Positions 1 through 8,481 of a stretch of 64,000 nt of DNA are shown one piece after another. Under the pieces are notes generated by a model. The model was not told where the DNA came from. It did no database searches and worked only from the letters and a program-made list of their open reading frames with translations. Origin of the DNA: Chloroflexota bacterium (GTDB lineage Bacteria > Chloroflexota > Anaerolineae > Promineifilales > Promineifilaceae). The translations under genes and the position numbers were made by a program. Within the stretch, counting starts at the first letter, position 1. The number at the start of each line of letters is the position of its first letter. The stretch is taken from positions 22,885 to 86,884 of the forward strand of contig JAJRVV010000102.1 of assembly GCA_024277135.1 (NCBI GenBank), written 5' to 3'.

Positions 1-1141
1 GCGCGCCAAACAAGCCCACTTCCGCCGCCGCGTCTATTAAAACCATACGCGCCGGTTGGTAGTTGTAGATGAAATCTGGTTGATTTTGCCGCAGCGCCAC
101 CGCTAATCCGCCTAGACCCACGCCGGTGATGGCGTGGTTGATGAATAGTTGATTGGCCGCCTCATTCAACGCCTGCCGTTCCGCCTGCTGAAACTGCCGC
201 TGGGCCAACCGCGCCGCAATCACATCAAGCTGCTCGCCGCTGCTCAAAAACGCTCGGTTTTGCCACACAAACGGTAACGCAACTGCCATCATCACCAACG
301 CCAAGAGCAGCCAACGGCCGATCCCCCGCTCCCGATTCCCATACCGCCACAACGCCAACGCCGCCAGGCCGCCCAAAACCAACGCCAGCCACGCCGTCCG
401 CGAAAAGGTGAAGAACAACGCCGCGCCCGCCGCCACAAACAGGAACAGCCACGCCGCTTGCGCCCACGGCCGCGCCCGTAAATAACAGGCCAACAGCATC
501 AACAGGCTAAATGCCAGCCCCGCCGCCAGGATATTGGGATGATCGGACAGGCCAGCCGCCCTTAGCGCCATTCGTCCCCCCTGCGCCCAGACCGTCGGGC
601 TGCCCTGGGCCGCGTCCAGCGCCAACTCCCCCCATCCGGCCAGCCCCAAATCCGCCTGCCGCAGCCATTGGCCGATGGCGACGGCCGTCTGCACAGCCAC
701 TTGAACCGCTAATCCAGCCCCCACCAGAGGGAAAACCCTGGTTTCGTTGAGCAGGAAAAGGTAGAGGAGAAACAGCAAACTCATACGTATCGCCTGAGCG
801 CCGGCCGCCAACGGATCAACGGCCGTGACCACACTCAGCCAACCCGCCGCCGCCAGCCCGGCCAGGGGCAGCCAGAGCAAAACCGGGCCGGCCTGCAATC
901 GAAACGGCCGTGCCGCCAGTTTCACTCCCCAAAACAGCGCCAGCGCCAGTAAACAAACATCGCTGGCAAACAGCAGCACATCGGAAAAATCAGCATACAC
1001 CGGGGGTGACGGCCGGGCCAGCGTCCACAAGCGCAGCCGCCAGGGCAGCGTCGCCAACAAAGCGAACAGCGCCGCCCGCGCCAGTCTATCAAACGCCAGC
1101 GCCGGCCGTTCCCGCCACCGCGATTCAATTATCCCTGCCAC
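1..1141 (-). CDS. O-antigen ligase/polymerase-like membrane protein (partial, C-terminus off window)
   Basis: This frame is absent from the ORF track because it runs off the left edge. I translated it by hand as an open frame of about 380 codons. A GTG start at 1141 gives MAGIIESRWRERPALAF, overlapping the 3' end of the upstream glycosyltransferase by 13 nt. The protein is very hydrophobic, with many membrane spans. It carries the Wzy_C/WaaL-type signature: a FSRTAW-containing segment after a membrane helix, and later NHAITGVGLGG in an extramembrane loop. Family members polymerise or transfer surface polysaccharide on undecaprenyl diphosphate at the outer face of the cytoplasmic membrane. Overlap with the GT2 gene supports co-transcription in a surface-glycan operon. 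The exact start is uncertain; whether it is a ligase or a polymerase cannot be told. Confidence 0.8.
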   Translation of the reverse strand, partial: MAGIIESRWRERPALAFDRLARAALFALLATLPWRLRLWTLARPSPPVYADFSDVLLFASDVCLLALALFWGVKLAARPFRLQAGPVLLWLPLAGLAAAGWLSVVTAVDPLAAGAQAIRMSLLFLLYLFLLNETRVFPLVGAGLAVQVAVQTAVAIGQWLRQADLGLAGWGELALDAAQGSPTVWAQGGRMALRAAGLSDHPNILAAGLAFSLLMLLACYLRARPWAQAAWLFLFVAAGAALFFTFSRTAWLALVLGGLAALALWRYGNRERGIGRWLLLALVMMAVALPFVWQNRAFLSSGEQLDVIAARLAQRQFQQAERQALNEAANQLFINHAITGVGLGGLAVALRQNQPDFIYNYQPARMVLIDAAAEVGLFGA

Positions 1142-2286
1142 CGATCAACCCATCGTATCAGACGAAAAAGAAGCTCACGGCGGAGTGACGGCCGTCGTCC
1201 CCGGCCATAATAATCCGCCAATCGCGCCGCTGCTGCCAGCCGCGCCCGCCAATCAAAGCGCACATCGGCGCGGCGGCACAAAGCGATCCCCTGGCCCGGC
1301 ACATTTTCAGCCACATTCGCCGCCAACGGCCGCATCGCCATCCCCCAGGTCTGCTGCGGGTTCCGGCACAGTTTACTGGTCAGGGTGTACGGCCGTGTCA
1401 GTTTCGCCGCCGATTTTACACCCGCCAAATCCACATCAAAATCCATCCCTGTCAATGATGGAGCCAACCGCGCCAGCCGATCCGGCAGTAGTTCCTGGAA
1501 TGAGTCGTAGACGGCCGTCGCCTCAGCAAACCGCCGCCACTGCCACCGCCGCCGCTCATGTTGCAGCGGAACCTGGAAAAAGTGCGTCCGCTGCGCAAAA
1601 TGCGTCCCCATCTCGCCAAAATTCGTCGTCAGCGATTCGCGGGGAAAGACGTAGAACCGGCCGGTTTCCACCAAGAACTTAGTCTTAACGGGGAACCAAT
1701 CCGTCTCCGGGAATTGGGAAAATAGCTCGTGCATCGGATCGTGGGGCAAGACGCGCGGTTCCGCCGCCTTTAACCATGCCCGAAAAGAGGCCCACTGCGC
1801 CGCCGTGTATGCCTGCCCCTGATACCAGGCCACTTGCATGAAAAAGCCGTCGCCGCCATCATGAATGGGGATGAACGGCCGTTGCGTGAACCCATTAAAC
1901 CAGAGCGCATTCAGCGAAATTCCGGCCACACGGGCTTCATCCGCATAAAAATCTAGCGCGGCTTGTGCATACCGGTAAAATGCCCGCGACACCGCCAAAT
2001 CATCTTCCAGCAGGATGATACGGCCGTATTCCGCCGCCAAATCCCCGCTAAAAAACACATTGCCAATCAGCCCCAGGTTCCGCTCATGCCGGATGACCCG
2101 CTTTTCCCCGGCCGGCCAAACAAAATCAACCGCCGTCTGCGCCACCGCCTCATGCCGCGCCCCGCCGCCATCAATCGAAATGACCAACGGCGCGCCCGCC
2201 GCCACCTCAGCCCGGCCAATGGACGCCAACAGCCGCGCCAGCGATTCCGGCCGGTTATAGGCAACGACAACGATGGCTGGGTTCAT
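1129..2286 (-). CDS. GT2-like glycosyltransferase
   Basis: The protein has 385 residues from the ATG at 2286, which is preceded by GGAGGTAGAG. The ORF-track start at 2337 has no comparable ribosome binding site. The N-terminus PAIVVVAYNRPESLARLLASI is the first beta strand of a GT-A fold. ISIDGGG and LLEDDLAVS follow; the latter fits the DxD-type metal and nucleotide-sugar site. The later residues (FFMQVAWYQGQAY and the C-terminal half) resemble GNT-I/HlpA-like bacterial transferases rather than classic GT2 enzymes. It probably adds a sugar to a lipid- or protein-linked glycan in the cytoplasm. It is followed by the O-antigen-ligase-like gene (13-nt overlap) and preceded 54 nt upstream by a nucleoside phosphorylase. 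Donor and acceptor are unknown. Confidence 0.8.
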   Translation of the reverse strand: MNPAIVVVAYNRPESLARLLASIGRAEVAAGAPLVISIDGGGARHEAVAQTAVDFVWPAGEKRVIRHERNLGLIGNVFFSGDLAAEYGRIILLEDDLAVSRAFYRYAQAALDFYADEARVAGISLNALWFNGFTQRPFIPIHDGGDGFFMQVAWYQGQAYTAAQWASFRAWLKAAEPRVLPHDPMHELFSQFPETDWFPVKTKFLVETGRFYVFPRESLTTNFGEMGTHFAQRTHFFQVPLQHERRRWQWRRFAEATAVYDSFQELLPDRLARLAPSLTGMDFDVDLAGVKSAAKLTRPYTLTSKLCRNPQQTWGMAMRPLAANVAENVPGQGIALCRRADVRFDWRARLAAAARLADYYGRGRRPSLRRELLFRLIRWVDRWQG

Positions 2287-2340
2287 CTCTACCTCCGTTG
2301 ACAGGGTGACGAGGCGACTGTCGCTTTTTCGTTGCACAGT

Positions 2341-3102
2341 TCACATTCCCATGGCCACGGCCGTCTCCAACAACCTCTTCATCTTCTCCCTCACCCACTT
2401 TTGATCTGGCGTAGGCTGCCAACGGCCGCCCGCCAACGAATCGCTGACCACCACCCCGGCCGCCGCTGCTGCGCCTCGCGCCTGGGCTACGGCAAACAAT
2501 GCCGCCGCTTCCATCTCCACGGCCAACGCGCCCAGGGCCACCGCTTCGGCCGCGCCGCTCGCCGTTTCTCGGTATGGGGTGTTGGTTGTCCATATATTGC
2601 CTACACGAAAATCATGGCCTCGTCCCTGCAACGCCGACTGCCACGAAGTTAGTAAACGGCCGTCCGCCGCCGCCAACTCCCCCGGCGGCAGATAATGCGC
2701 CGACACCCCATCCTGCCGCACCGCCCCCGCCGCCAGCAGTATATCGCCCGCCGCCAAATCGGCCGTCAACCCGCCGCAGGTACCTACTCCGATGAACTGT
2801 TTGGCCCCCCACTCCGCCAACTCCTCCACCAACACCCCCCCCACCGGCCCGCCTATGCCAAACCGGGAAGCAAGAGCCACCCGGCCGTTCAGTCGCCGCA
2901 GCCGGTGTAAATCCCCAAAAAAGCCGCCAATTCGCCGGCCCCGCCACTTCTTCACCCCCCAATCAGCCAGCCAGGGCTGGTAGCAGAAAATCACCCGCTC
3001 CGGAGGATTTCCAACCGGCCCCTGCCCCACCTTTCGCCGGTAAGCTAACGACTGCGCGGCCGTCAAAATCCCATTTTCGCTTAAAAATTTTCCTATCATC
3101 AT
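2341..3102 (-). CDS. Nucleoside phosphorylase (PNP/UDP family)
   Basis: This 253-aa protein has the trimeric/hexameric PNP_UDP_1 fold signatures: FIGVGTCGGL near residue 105 (phosphate/ribose region) and VEMEAAALFAVA near residue 195, whose ME pair binds the ribose hydroxyls. Length is normal for the family. It catalyses reversible phosphorolysis of a purine or pyrimidine nucleoside in the cytoplasm. The divergent N-terminal third, with an RVIFCYQPWL segment, is closer to uridine-phosphorylase-like proteins than to DeoD, but base preference cannot be decided. No Shine-Dalgarno stands out before the MM start. It precedes the GT2 gene on the same strand. Confidence 0.85.
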   Translation of the reverse strand: MMIGKFLSENGILTAAQSLAYRRKVGQGPVGNPPERVIFCYQPWLADWGVKKWRGRRIGGFFGDLHRLRRLNGRVALASRFGIGGPVGGVLVEELAEWGAKQFIGVGTCGGLTADLAAGDILLAAGAVRQDGVSAHYLPPGELAAADGRLLTSWQSALQGRGHDFRVGNIWTTNTPYRETASGAAEAVALGALAVEMEAAALFAVAQARGAAAAAGVVVSDSLAGGRWQPTPDQKWVREKMKRLLETAVAMGM

Positions 3103-3138
3103 TATCGCTATCCGAAATAAAGTTTAATGCAGACGATC

Positions 3139-3166
3139 AAATCCAAAATCGCCAATCCAAAATCAC
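3139..3166. repeat. Heptamer short tandem repeat (CCAAAAT type)
   Basis: The spacer between the nucleoside phosphorylase and the MFS gene holds AATCCAAAATCGCCAATCCA followed by AAATCAC, a degenerate direct repeat based on ATCCAAA/CCAAAAT. The same unit recurs at about 9966-9992. It lies immediately beyond the MFS stop codon. Confidence 0.6.
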
Positions 3167-4476
3167 TTCTCTTTTTGCCGCCAATATCCGGCGACCGCCA
3201 ACATTTGCAGGAACAGGAGGGTACAAACGCCATAAACGGCCGTCACTCCCCAGCGGGGCAGCAAAAAAGCGAAGGCCAACGGCGGGCCGATGGCGCTGCC
3301 CAAATCCCCCGCCGTGAACATCACGCCCAGGATGCGGCCTCGTTCCGCTTCTGCGGAAAAATCGCCAGCCAAGGCGGTGGACAACCCCTGATTGCTGCTG
3401 CTGGCAACGGCCGTCAGCGGCAAAGCCAGCAAGAACAGCCACGGATTCCCCCACCACAACAAACCAAACCCAATCACCCCGGCCACCAGCCCCCACAAAA
3501 CAACCCGCCACCGGCTGCCTACCCGGTCAGAGGCAGCGCCCAGCATGGGGGTAAACATCACGCTGAAGAAGGTGTTGACCGCCAACGCCATGCCGGTGAG
3601 AGAGGAGACGCCGATGACCCGGCCGTGTACCATCACCGAATCTCCCCATAAACCGGCCATTAACACGCTAACAGTAGGGATGAACATGCCGGCGATGACA
3701 ATGCGATTGACGCCCAACAAACCGACGGCCGAGATCAACTGCGGTCTACGGCGGAAATTGATCAACAAATTTTGCGTATGCTTCCATTTTTCCGCCCACC
3801 AGGCCACATTGATGACGGGCAACTGCATCGCAGCAGCCGCGGCGTTACCTCCTGTTTCCGGCAGCAACGCCCAAGCGATCAGCGCCCCCAACAAGTTCAG
3901 GGCGGCGGCGACGGCCATGGCCGCGTGAAACCCCAGCCAATCCGTCAACACGCCGCCGGACAATGCCCCCGTCGCCGCGCCGGAGAAAAAGGAAATCTGG
4001 TAGAAACCAACCCAGCGCCCCCGATTGTTGCCATCTGAAATATCAAAAATGATGGCGTTGCCTGCCACCCAAATGCCAGACCAGGCAATGCCCCACAACA
4101 AGCGGCCCAGCAGCAGCGGCCAAAAGCCGACGGCGAGGGCGTAAAACGCGGTGGAAATAGCCCCCAAAAACAGCGCGGGGACGAACAGACGGCGGCGCGG
4201 CCAACGGTCACACAACCAACCCAGGGCGTTGTTGCTGAACAGGCGGATAAAGCGATTGGCGGAGAGCAGGATGCCGACGGCGGCCAGCAAAACGCCAGCT
4301 TGCTCGGTGTGGGTGGGCAGCACCGTGTACAAGGCGGTGTCGCCCAAAAGGGACAGCCCCGTGCCCAAGCTGACAGCCCAGATCACGCGCTGGGGCGAGA
4401 TGGCGGCGTCCAGGTTCGCAGTCCGGCTCTCTTTTGGGGGGACGTGAGACATGGTGGGGGATGGTAACACACTCAT
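3163..4476 (-). CDS. MFS transporter
   Basis: A 12-helix major facilitator superfamily protein of about 437 aa. The loop between helices 2 and 3 has the motif-A-like GWLCDRWPRRRLFVP near residue 85 (numbered from the chosen start); the equivalent second-half loop is GAASDRVGSRWRVVL. The ORF-track start at 4578 overlaps the upstream CBS gene and a clear rho-independent terminator (4486-4528). The ATG at 4476 (MSVLPSP), just beyond that terminator with CAGGGGA upstream, is therefore preferred; MSHVPP at 4452 is an alternative. It is likely an efflux pump because of its homology class, but the substrate is unknown. Confidence 0.82.
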   Translation of the reverse strand: MSVLPSPTMSHVPPKESRTANLDAAISPQRVIWAVSLGTGLSLLGDTALYTVLPTHTEQAGVLLAAVGILLSANRFIRLFSNNALGWLCDRWPRRRLFVPALFLGAISTAFYALAVGFWPLLLGRLLWGIAWSGIWVAGNAIIFDISDGNNRGRWVGFYQISFFSGAATGALSGGVLTDWLGFHAAMAVAAALNLLGALIAWALLPETGGNAAAAAMQLPVINVAWWAEKWKHTQNLLINFRRRPQLISAVGLLGVNRIVIAGMFIPTVSVLMAGLWGDSVMVHGRVIGVSSLTGMALAVNTFFSVMFTPMLGAASDRVGSRWRVVLWGLVAGVIGFGLLWWGNPWLFLLALPLTAVASSSNQGLSTALAGDFSAEAERGRILGVMFTAGDLGSAIGPPLAFAFLLPRWGVTAVYGVCTLLFLQMLAVAGYWRQKEK

Positions 4477-4485
4477 TCCCCTGGG

Positions 4486-4528
4486 CACAAAAAAACGGCC
4501 GTTCTCGCGGGAGAGACGGCCGTTTTCA
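4486..4528 (-). terminator. Rho-independent terminator built from two ACGGCCGT palindromes
   Basis: On the minus strand, downstream of the CBS gene, AAAACGGCCGT and ACGGCCGTTTT form the arms of a hairpin with a short TCTC/GAGA inner stem. Seven T residues follow. It separates the CBS gene from the MFS gene and fixes the MFS start downstream of it. Confidence 0.8.
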
Positions 4529-4552
4529 ATTGGCAGATTTTGAGCAGACAGA

Positions 4553-4993
4553 TCAGGCGCGGCTGCCCACCTCTTCATTAAACCAGGCGATCAAAATGCG
4601 AAAAATATCTGATTCGGTGATGATGCCCACCAGGTTATTGTCATCATCCACCACCGGCAGCGCGCCAATGCGGTTGTTATAGAGCAGCGTCGCCGCCGTT
4701 TTGATAGTGTCATTGGGGCCAATGGTGGTCACATCGGCCGTCATGATTTCTTTCACCGTCAACTTAGCCAGCAGGTAATTAATTTCCCACACATTCAGCG
4801 ACGTGGCATCCGAAGGTTCTGCCTGCCGCACATCGCTGCGGGTGATGATACCCACCACATTGCCGTTTTCACACACCGGCATCCGGCGAATCTTGTTGCT
4901 CCGCATCAATTTGTGGGCTTCCAGCATGGGCATATCGGGGCTGGCGGTCACCACATCAGCGACCATCCAATCTTTGACGAGTAAATTTTTCAT
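4553..4993 (-). CDS. Two-CBS-domain protein
   Basis: The 146 residues are almost entirely two CBS motifs: residues 8-60 (VKDWMVADVVTASPD ... VVGIITRSDV) and 78-135 (VKEIMTADVTTIGPND ... LVGIITESDI). Each ends in the GIIT-[RE]-SD nucleotide-contact motif. Such stand-alone Bateman modules sense adenine nucleotides and regulate a partner protein. The gene is 115 nt downstream of livF on the same strand, so it could be co-transcribed with the liv transporter. No effector domain is present, and the partner is unknown. GGAGAA lies upstream of the ATG. Confidence 0.9.
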   Translation of the reverse strand: MKNLLVKDWMVADVVTASPDMPMLEAHKLMRSNKIRRMPVCENGNVVGIITRSDVRQAEPSDATSLNVWEINYLLAKLTVKEIMTADVTTIGPNDTIKTAATLLYNNRIGALPVVDDDNNLVGIITESDIFRILIAWFNEEVGSRA

Positions 4994-5108
4994 AAGGAAA
5001 TTCTCCTTTTCCCTTTTAGTTTTAGTTGGTAATTCACGGGACTTACCAGATCATTGTAACATAAAATTCAGGGAAGCGAGTCATCATTTTTCGTGATATT
5101 TGTCACCA

Positions 5109-5819
5109 TCAAAGGCCGAGATAGGCGGCGCGTACATGCTCGTTGTTCATCAAATCGCGGCTTTTCCCTTCCAATTCCACCTTTCCCTGCGCCAGAACAA
5201 ACCCATAATCGCTGACGGCCAGCGCCATTTGCACATTTTGCTCCACCAGCAACATCGTGATCCCTTCTTTCTTGAGTCGTTTGAGCGATTGGAACAAGTC
5301 TAACACCAGCACTGGCGCTAAACCGAGGGAAAGTTCGTCAATCATCAACACTTTAGGTTCAGCCATGATGCCGCGTGCGACGGCCAGCATTTGCTGTTCG
5401 CCACCGCTCAACGTGCCCGCTTTCTGGTCTCGCCGCTCTTTGAGTCGGGGAAACATCTCGTAAACCCGCTCCAAGTTGCGGGCGGTGTGCGGCCGTGCCC
5501 GTTTGGGTGAAGCGCCCATCTCCAGGTTTTCTTCTACGCTCATGTCTGTGAACAACTGCCGCCCTTCCGGCACCAAAATCAAACCCATATCTGCTTTGGC
5601 ATGGGCCGAGACTTTACTCACATCCTCCCCTTCAAACCAAACCGACCCTTCCCAGGGAGACAGCAATCCCATCACGGTGCGCAGCATGGTCGTTTTACCG
5701 GCGCCGTTGGCGCCCACGAGCGAGGTCAGTTTTCCTTGCTCCAGTGTCATGGTGGCGCCCCAAAGAATCTGGACTTCGCCATAACCGGAAGCTACGTCTC
5801 GAATTTCTAGTATCGCCAT
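5109..5819 (-). CDS. livF: Branched-chain amino acid-type ABC transporter ATP-binding protein LivF
   Basis: A 236-aa ABC ATPase with Walker A GANGAGKT (about residue 36), Q-loop region, signature LSGGEQQ (about 138), Walker B KVLMIDE and switch histidine region LLVEQN. The LivF-specific PEGRQLF motif is present. It is the second ATPase of an HAAT/LivFGHMK importer and powers uptake of leucine/isoleucine/valine or amides/urea. The start codon overlaps the livG stop (TAATG), which indicates translational coupling. Substrate class cannot be fixed from the ATPase alone. Confidence 0.93.
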   Translation of the reverse strand: MAILEIRDVASGYGEVQILWGATMTLEQGKLTSLVGANGAGKTTMLRTVMGLLSPWEGSVWFEGEDVSKVSAHAKADMGLILVPEGRQLFTDMSVEENLEMGASPKRARPHTARNLERVYEMFPRLKERRDQKAGTLSGGEQQMLAVARGIMAEPKVLMIDELSLGLAPVLVLDLFQSLKRLKKEGITMLLVEQNVQMALAVSDYGFVLAQGKVELEGKSRDLMNNEHVRAAYLGL

Positions 5820-6586
5820 TATTCTGCCCTCACAAATTCGTCGTCGTCCTGCATCAGTCGCTCGGCCAGTTTTGGATCGCCCAGGTAAGCCTCGATCACC
5901 TTCTCATTATTGGCGACTTCTTCCGGGGTGCCTTCAGCAATTTGACAGCCGTAATCCAGCACAATGATCCGCTCCGACACGTTCATCACGGCGTGCATCA
6001 CATGCTCAATCATGATGATGGTGATGCCTCGGTTCCGAATTTTACGCACGATTTCGACCATCCCGGCGATTTCAGAGGGATTCAACCCGGCCAGCACTTC
6101 ATCCAACAGCATGAGATACGGTCGTGACGCCAATGCCCGCGCCATCTCCAGCCGCTTTTTCTGACCCACGTTCAAACTGCTGGCTAACTGGTCAGCCCGA
6201 TCCGCCAAACCAACAAACTCCATCACTTCCTCGGCGATGTCGCCCGCTTTGCCCAAGGAGTGATTTTCCCGGCCAAAGCAAGCGCCCACCATCACATTTT
6301 CGCGGACGGAGATTTCGTTTAACGGCCGTACAATTTGGTGCGTCCGGGCCAACCCGGCGCGGGCCATCTCATACGTCTTCATCCCGGCCGTTTGCTTGCC
6401 ATTAAACAACACCCGGCCCTCATTCGGCGTGTACACCCCATTAATCACGTTAAACAGCGTCGTCTTCCCCGCCCCATTCGGGCCAATCAATCCCAAAATC
6501 TGGCCTTGCGGCAAATCAAACGTCACATCCGTCAACGCTTGCAGGCCGCCAAACAGTTTACTTACGCCTTCAACCTGCAAAATCAT
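5819..6586 (-). CDS. livG: Branched-chain amino acid-type ABC transporter ATP-binding protein LivG
   Basis: A 255-aa ABC ATPase with Walker A GPNGAGKT, then the LivG-type insert containing GLARTHQIVRPL and ENVMVG. The signature region is unusual: NVGQKKRLEMARAL in place of the canonical LSGGQ, though QKKRLE is common in LivG proteins. Walker B is PYLMLLDEVLAGLN. It pairs with LivF in the same importer. The livG start overlaps the livM stop by 4 nt (ATGA) and the livG stop overlaps livF by 1 nt. Confidence 0.93.
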   Translation of the reverse strand: MILQVEGVSKLFGGLQALTDVTFDLPQGQILGLIGPNGAGKTTLFNVINGVYTPNEGRVLFNGKQTAGMKTYEMARAGLARTHQIVRPLNEISVRENVMVGACFGRENHSLGKAGDIAEEVMEFVGLADRADQLASSLNVGQKKRLEMARALASRPYLMLLDEVLAGLNPSEIAGMVEIVRKIRNRGITIIMIEHVMHAVMNVSERIIVLDYGCQIAEGTPEEVANNEKVIEAYLGDPKLAERLMQDDDEFVRAE

Positions 6587-7554
6587 TGTAATATCCTCCG
6601 CGATTTCGGGAACCGGTTTCGCACCCAGCCCACGACGCCGGCCGGCACAAACAACACAATCCCCAACAGCAACGCGCCGGCCACCGCCAATTGAATATCC
6701 TTGAAGAAACGACTCGTCAGCAGCAAACCGCGCATCCGCTGGTAGCCGGCGCCGCCTAGAATCGGCCCCAGCACCGTTCCCTGGCCGCCCAACATCACCA
6801 TCACGATCATCTCAATCGAAAGATGCAGCCGGAAAGCCGGGGCCGGTTCGATATTTCCGTTTTTGAAGAAGAAAAGCGCCCCCAAAATGCCGGGGAACAA
6901 CGCCGACAACACATACGCCCATGTTTTGGCGTTGGGCGCCGCTACCCCCATCACTTCGGCTGCGTCTTCATCTTCCCGAATCGCCAGCAAACCGAGGCCG
7001 AATTTAGAAGTGCGCACCAGATAGCTGACAATGATAACCGCCATCGTCAACGCCACCAGAACATAAAAGCTCATCCACAAAGCTTCCCGCGCGCCGCCAT
7101 ATGCCTTATAAACTGAGAAATTCAAGGTCATGCCCACCGGGCCGCCAAATAAGCCGAAATTATTGATGAAAGCCCGAATCGCCTCGTTGACGCCAATAGT
7201 CGCCAGAGCAAAATAGCCGCCGCGCAAGCGCAAAATCGCTTTACCCAACAAAAAAGCCACCAGAGCGCTGGCCAGACCGCCGGCCAACATCGACGGCCAC
7301 AACGACCACTCTTGCGCGCTCATCAGATAAAACCCGACGTAACCGCCCAGACCAAAATAAACCACATGACCAAAGCTGACGTAGCCGGTATATCCCAAAA
7401 AGATATTCAGGCTGGAAGCCAACGCCACCGACAGCAGCATGGTAAAGGCTTCTTCACGGGTGATGTCTTTACCAGTAATAACTGGCCAGAGGGCCAAAGC
7501 CAAAACGGCCGTGAGCGAAATGATTAAGCCAAGATAATTACGCCACCCTTTCAT
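6583..7554 (-). CDS. livM: Branched-chain amino acid-type ABC permease LivM
   Basis: A 323-aa BPD_transp_2 permease with 8-10 hydrophobic segments. The conserved LivM features are SLNIFLGYTGYVSFGHVVYFGLGGY near residue 50, LRLRGGYFALATIG-type sequence near 110, and AIREDEDAAEVMGV near 190, which contacts the ATPase. It forms the membrane channel with LivH. It overlaps livG by 4 nt and the livH stop by 4 nt, consistent with one tightly coupled operon. Confidence 0.93.
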   Translation of the reverse strand: MKGWRNYLGLIISLTAVLALALWPVITGKDITREEAFTMLLSVALASSLNIFLGYTGYVSFGHVVYFGLGGYVGFYLMSAQEWSLWPSMLAGGLASALVAFLLGKAILRLRGGYFALATIGVNEAIRAFINNFGLFGGPVGMTLNFSVYKAYGGAREALWMSFYVLVALTMAVIIVSYLVRTSKFGLGLLAIREDEDAAEVMGVAAPNAKTWAYVLSALFPGILGALFFFKNGNIEPAPAFRLHLSIEMIVMVMLGGQGTVLGPILGGAGYQRMRGLLLTSRFFKDIQLAVAGALLLGIVLFVPAGVVGWVRNRFPKSRRILQ

Positions 7555-8408
7555 TTTTTCGCTCCAAATATCCCAGAGGGGCGAACCAGCAGGATGAGAA
7601 CAAACAGGATGAACTCAAGAACTGGCACCCAGGTAGTGGGCATGAAGGTGGGGATAATGCCTTCCATCACGCCTAAAATCAAGCCGCCAAACAAAGCCCC
7701 AATCGGGTTTCCCAAACCGCCCAACACACCAATGACAAAACTTTTCAGCTCATAAACCCCGCCGGCCAAAATGGTGAAGGGAAAGAAGGTGGCAATCAAC
7801 GCCCCGGCAATGGCGGCCAACATCGTGCCCAACCCAAAGCTGAGGGCCAGGATGCGGGTGGAGGGAACGCCCATCAATTCGGCGGCGTCCCGGTTATTAG
7901 CCACCGCCCGCACATAACGGCCGGGGCGGGTTCGGTGCAGGAAGAAGTACAAAGCGCCTGTCACCAACAGCGCCACTAATGCAGCCACCAGGCGGGTTCC
8001 CAACATAGTAATTGGGCCTACGGTGACGCTGCCCATTGTAAAATCTACATTGCGGGGAGAAGCGCTGAAAACGGCCGTGCCCAGGCCGATGATAATCATG
8101 TTGACCGCAAACGTCGCCAGCAACGTAGACAAATGCGGGGCATTAATCACACGATGCACCGCTACGTAATAAATCACAACCCCCAGCAGCAATCCGATAC
8201 CAGCGACTAAAATCAACGCAATGTATGGATGCAAACCCAGGCCGGTCACAATAAGATAGACGCCAAACATACCAACGGCAATCACGGGGCCATGCGCCAG
8301 ATTAATCACATTCATGACGCCCCAGATTAAGGTTAGTCCCATGGCAGCCACGCCATAAACAAAGCCCAGGAGCAGGCCATCAATGATAGAAGCAAATAAA
8401 AAATCCAT
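7551..8408 (-). CDS. livH: Branched-chain amino acid-type ABC permease LivH
   Basis: A 285-aa BPD_transp_2 permease. It has the LivH hallmarks GVMNVINLAHG near residue 40, RAVANNRDAAELMGV near 175 (coupling loop) and GGLGNPIGALFGG near 230. I choose the ATG at 8408 (MDFLFAS) because AAGGAGGATCGA lies directly upstream; the ORF-track start at 8441 lies in the tail of an intergenic hairpin. It follows livK after a terminator-like stem-loop, probably giving less permease than binding protein. Confidence 0.92.
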   Translation of the reverse strand: MDFLFASIIDGLLLGFVYGVAAMGLTLIWGVMNVINLAHGPVIAVGMFGVYLIVTGLGLHPYIALILVAGIGLLLGVVIYYVAVHRVINAPHLSTLLATFAVNMIIIGLGTAVFSASPRNVDFTMGSVTVGPITMLGTRLVAALVALLVTGALYFFLHRTRPGRYVRAVANNRDAAELMGVPSTRILALSFGLGTMLAAIAGALIATFFPFTILAGGVYELKSFVIGVLGGLGNPIGALFGGLILGVMEGIIPTFMPTTWVPVLEFILFVLILLVRPSGIFGAKK

Positions 8409-8427
8409 TCGATCCTCCTTCATAAAA

Positions 8428-8460
8428 ATCCCCGTAGGCACAATAAGCGCCTACGGGGAT
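8428..8460 (-). terminator. Stem-loop between livK and livH (partial terminator/attenuator)
   Basis: On the minus strand ATCCCCGTAGGC and GCCTACGGGGAT form a perfect 12-bp stem with a 9-nt loop, followed by TTTTTAT. It lies 22 nt after the livK stop and just before the livH ribosome binding site. Hairpins at this place commonly reduce read-through or protect the upstream mRNA, so binding protein exceeds permease. Confidence 0.8.
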
Positions 8461-8481
8461 CAAGGCGGGTCAAGTCATACC

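Noticed and set aside
225-467. 80-aa minus ORF in the left-edge region
   Set aside because: It is a different frame of the O-antigen-ligase-like gene, whose true frame gives a coherent membrane protein.
825-1682. 285-aa plus-strand ORF
   Set aside because: It is antisense to the O-antigen-ligase-like and GT2 genes. Its composition is Ser/Ala/Pro/Arg noise typical of GC-rich shadow frames.
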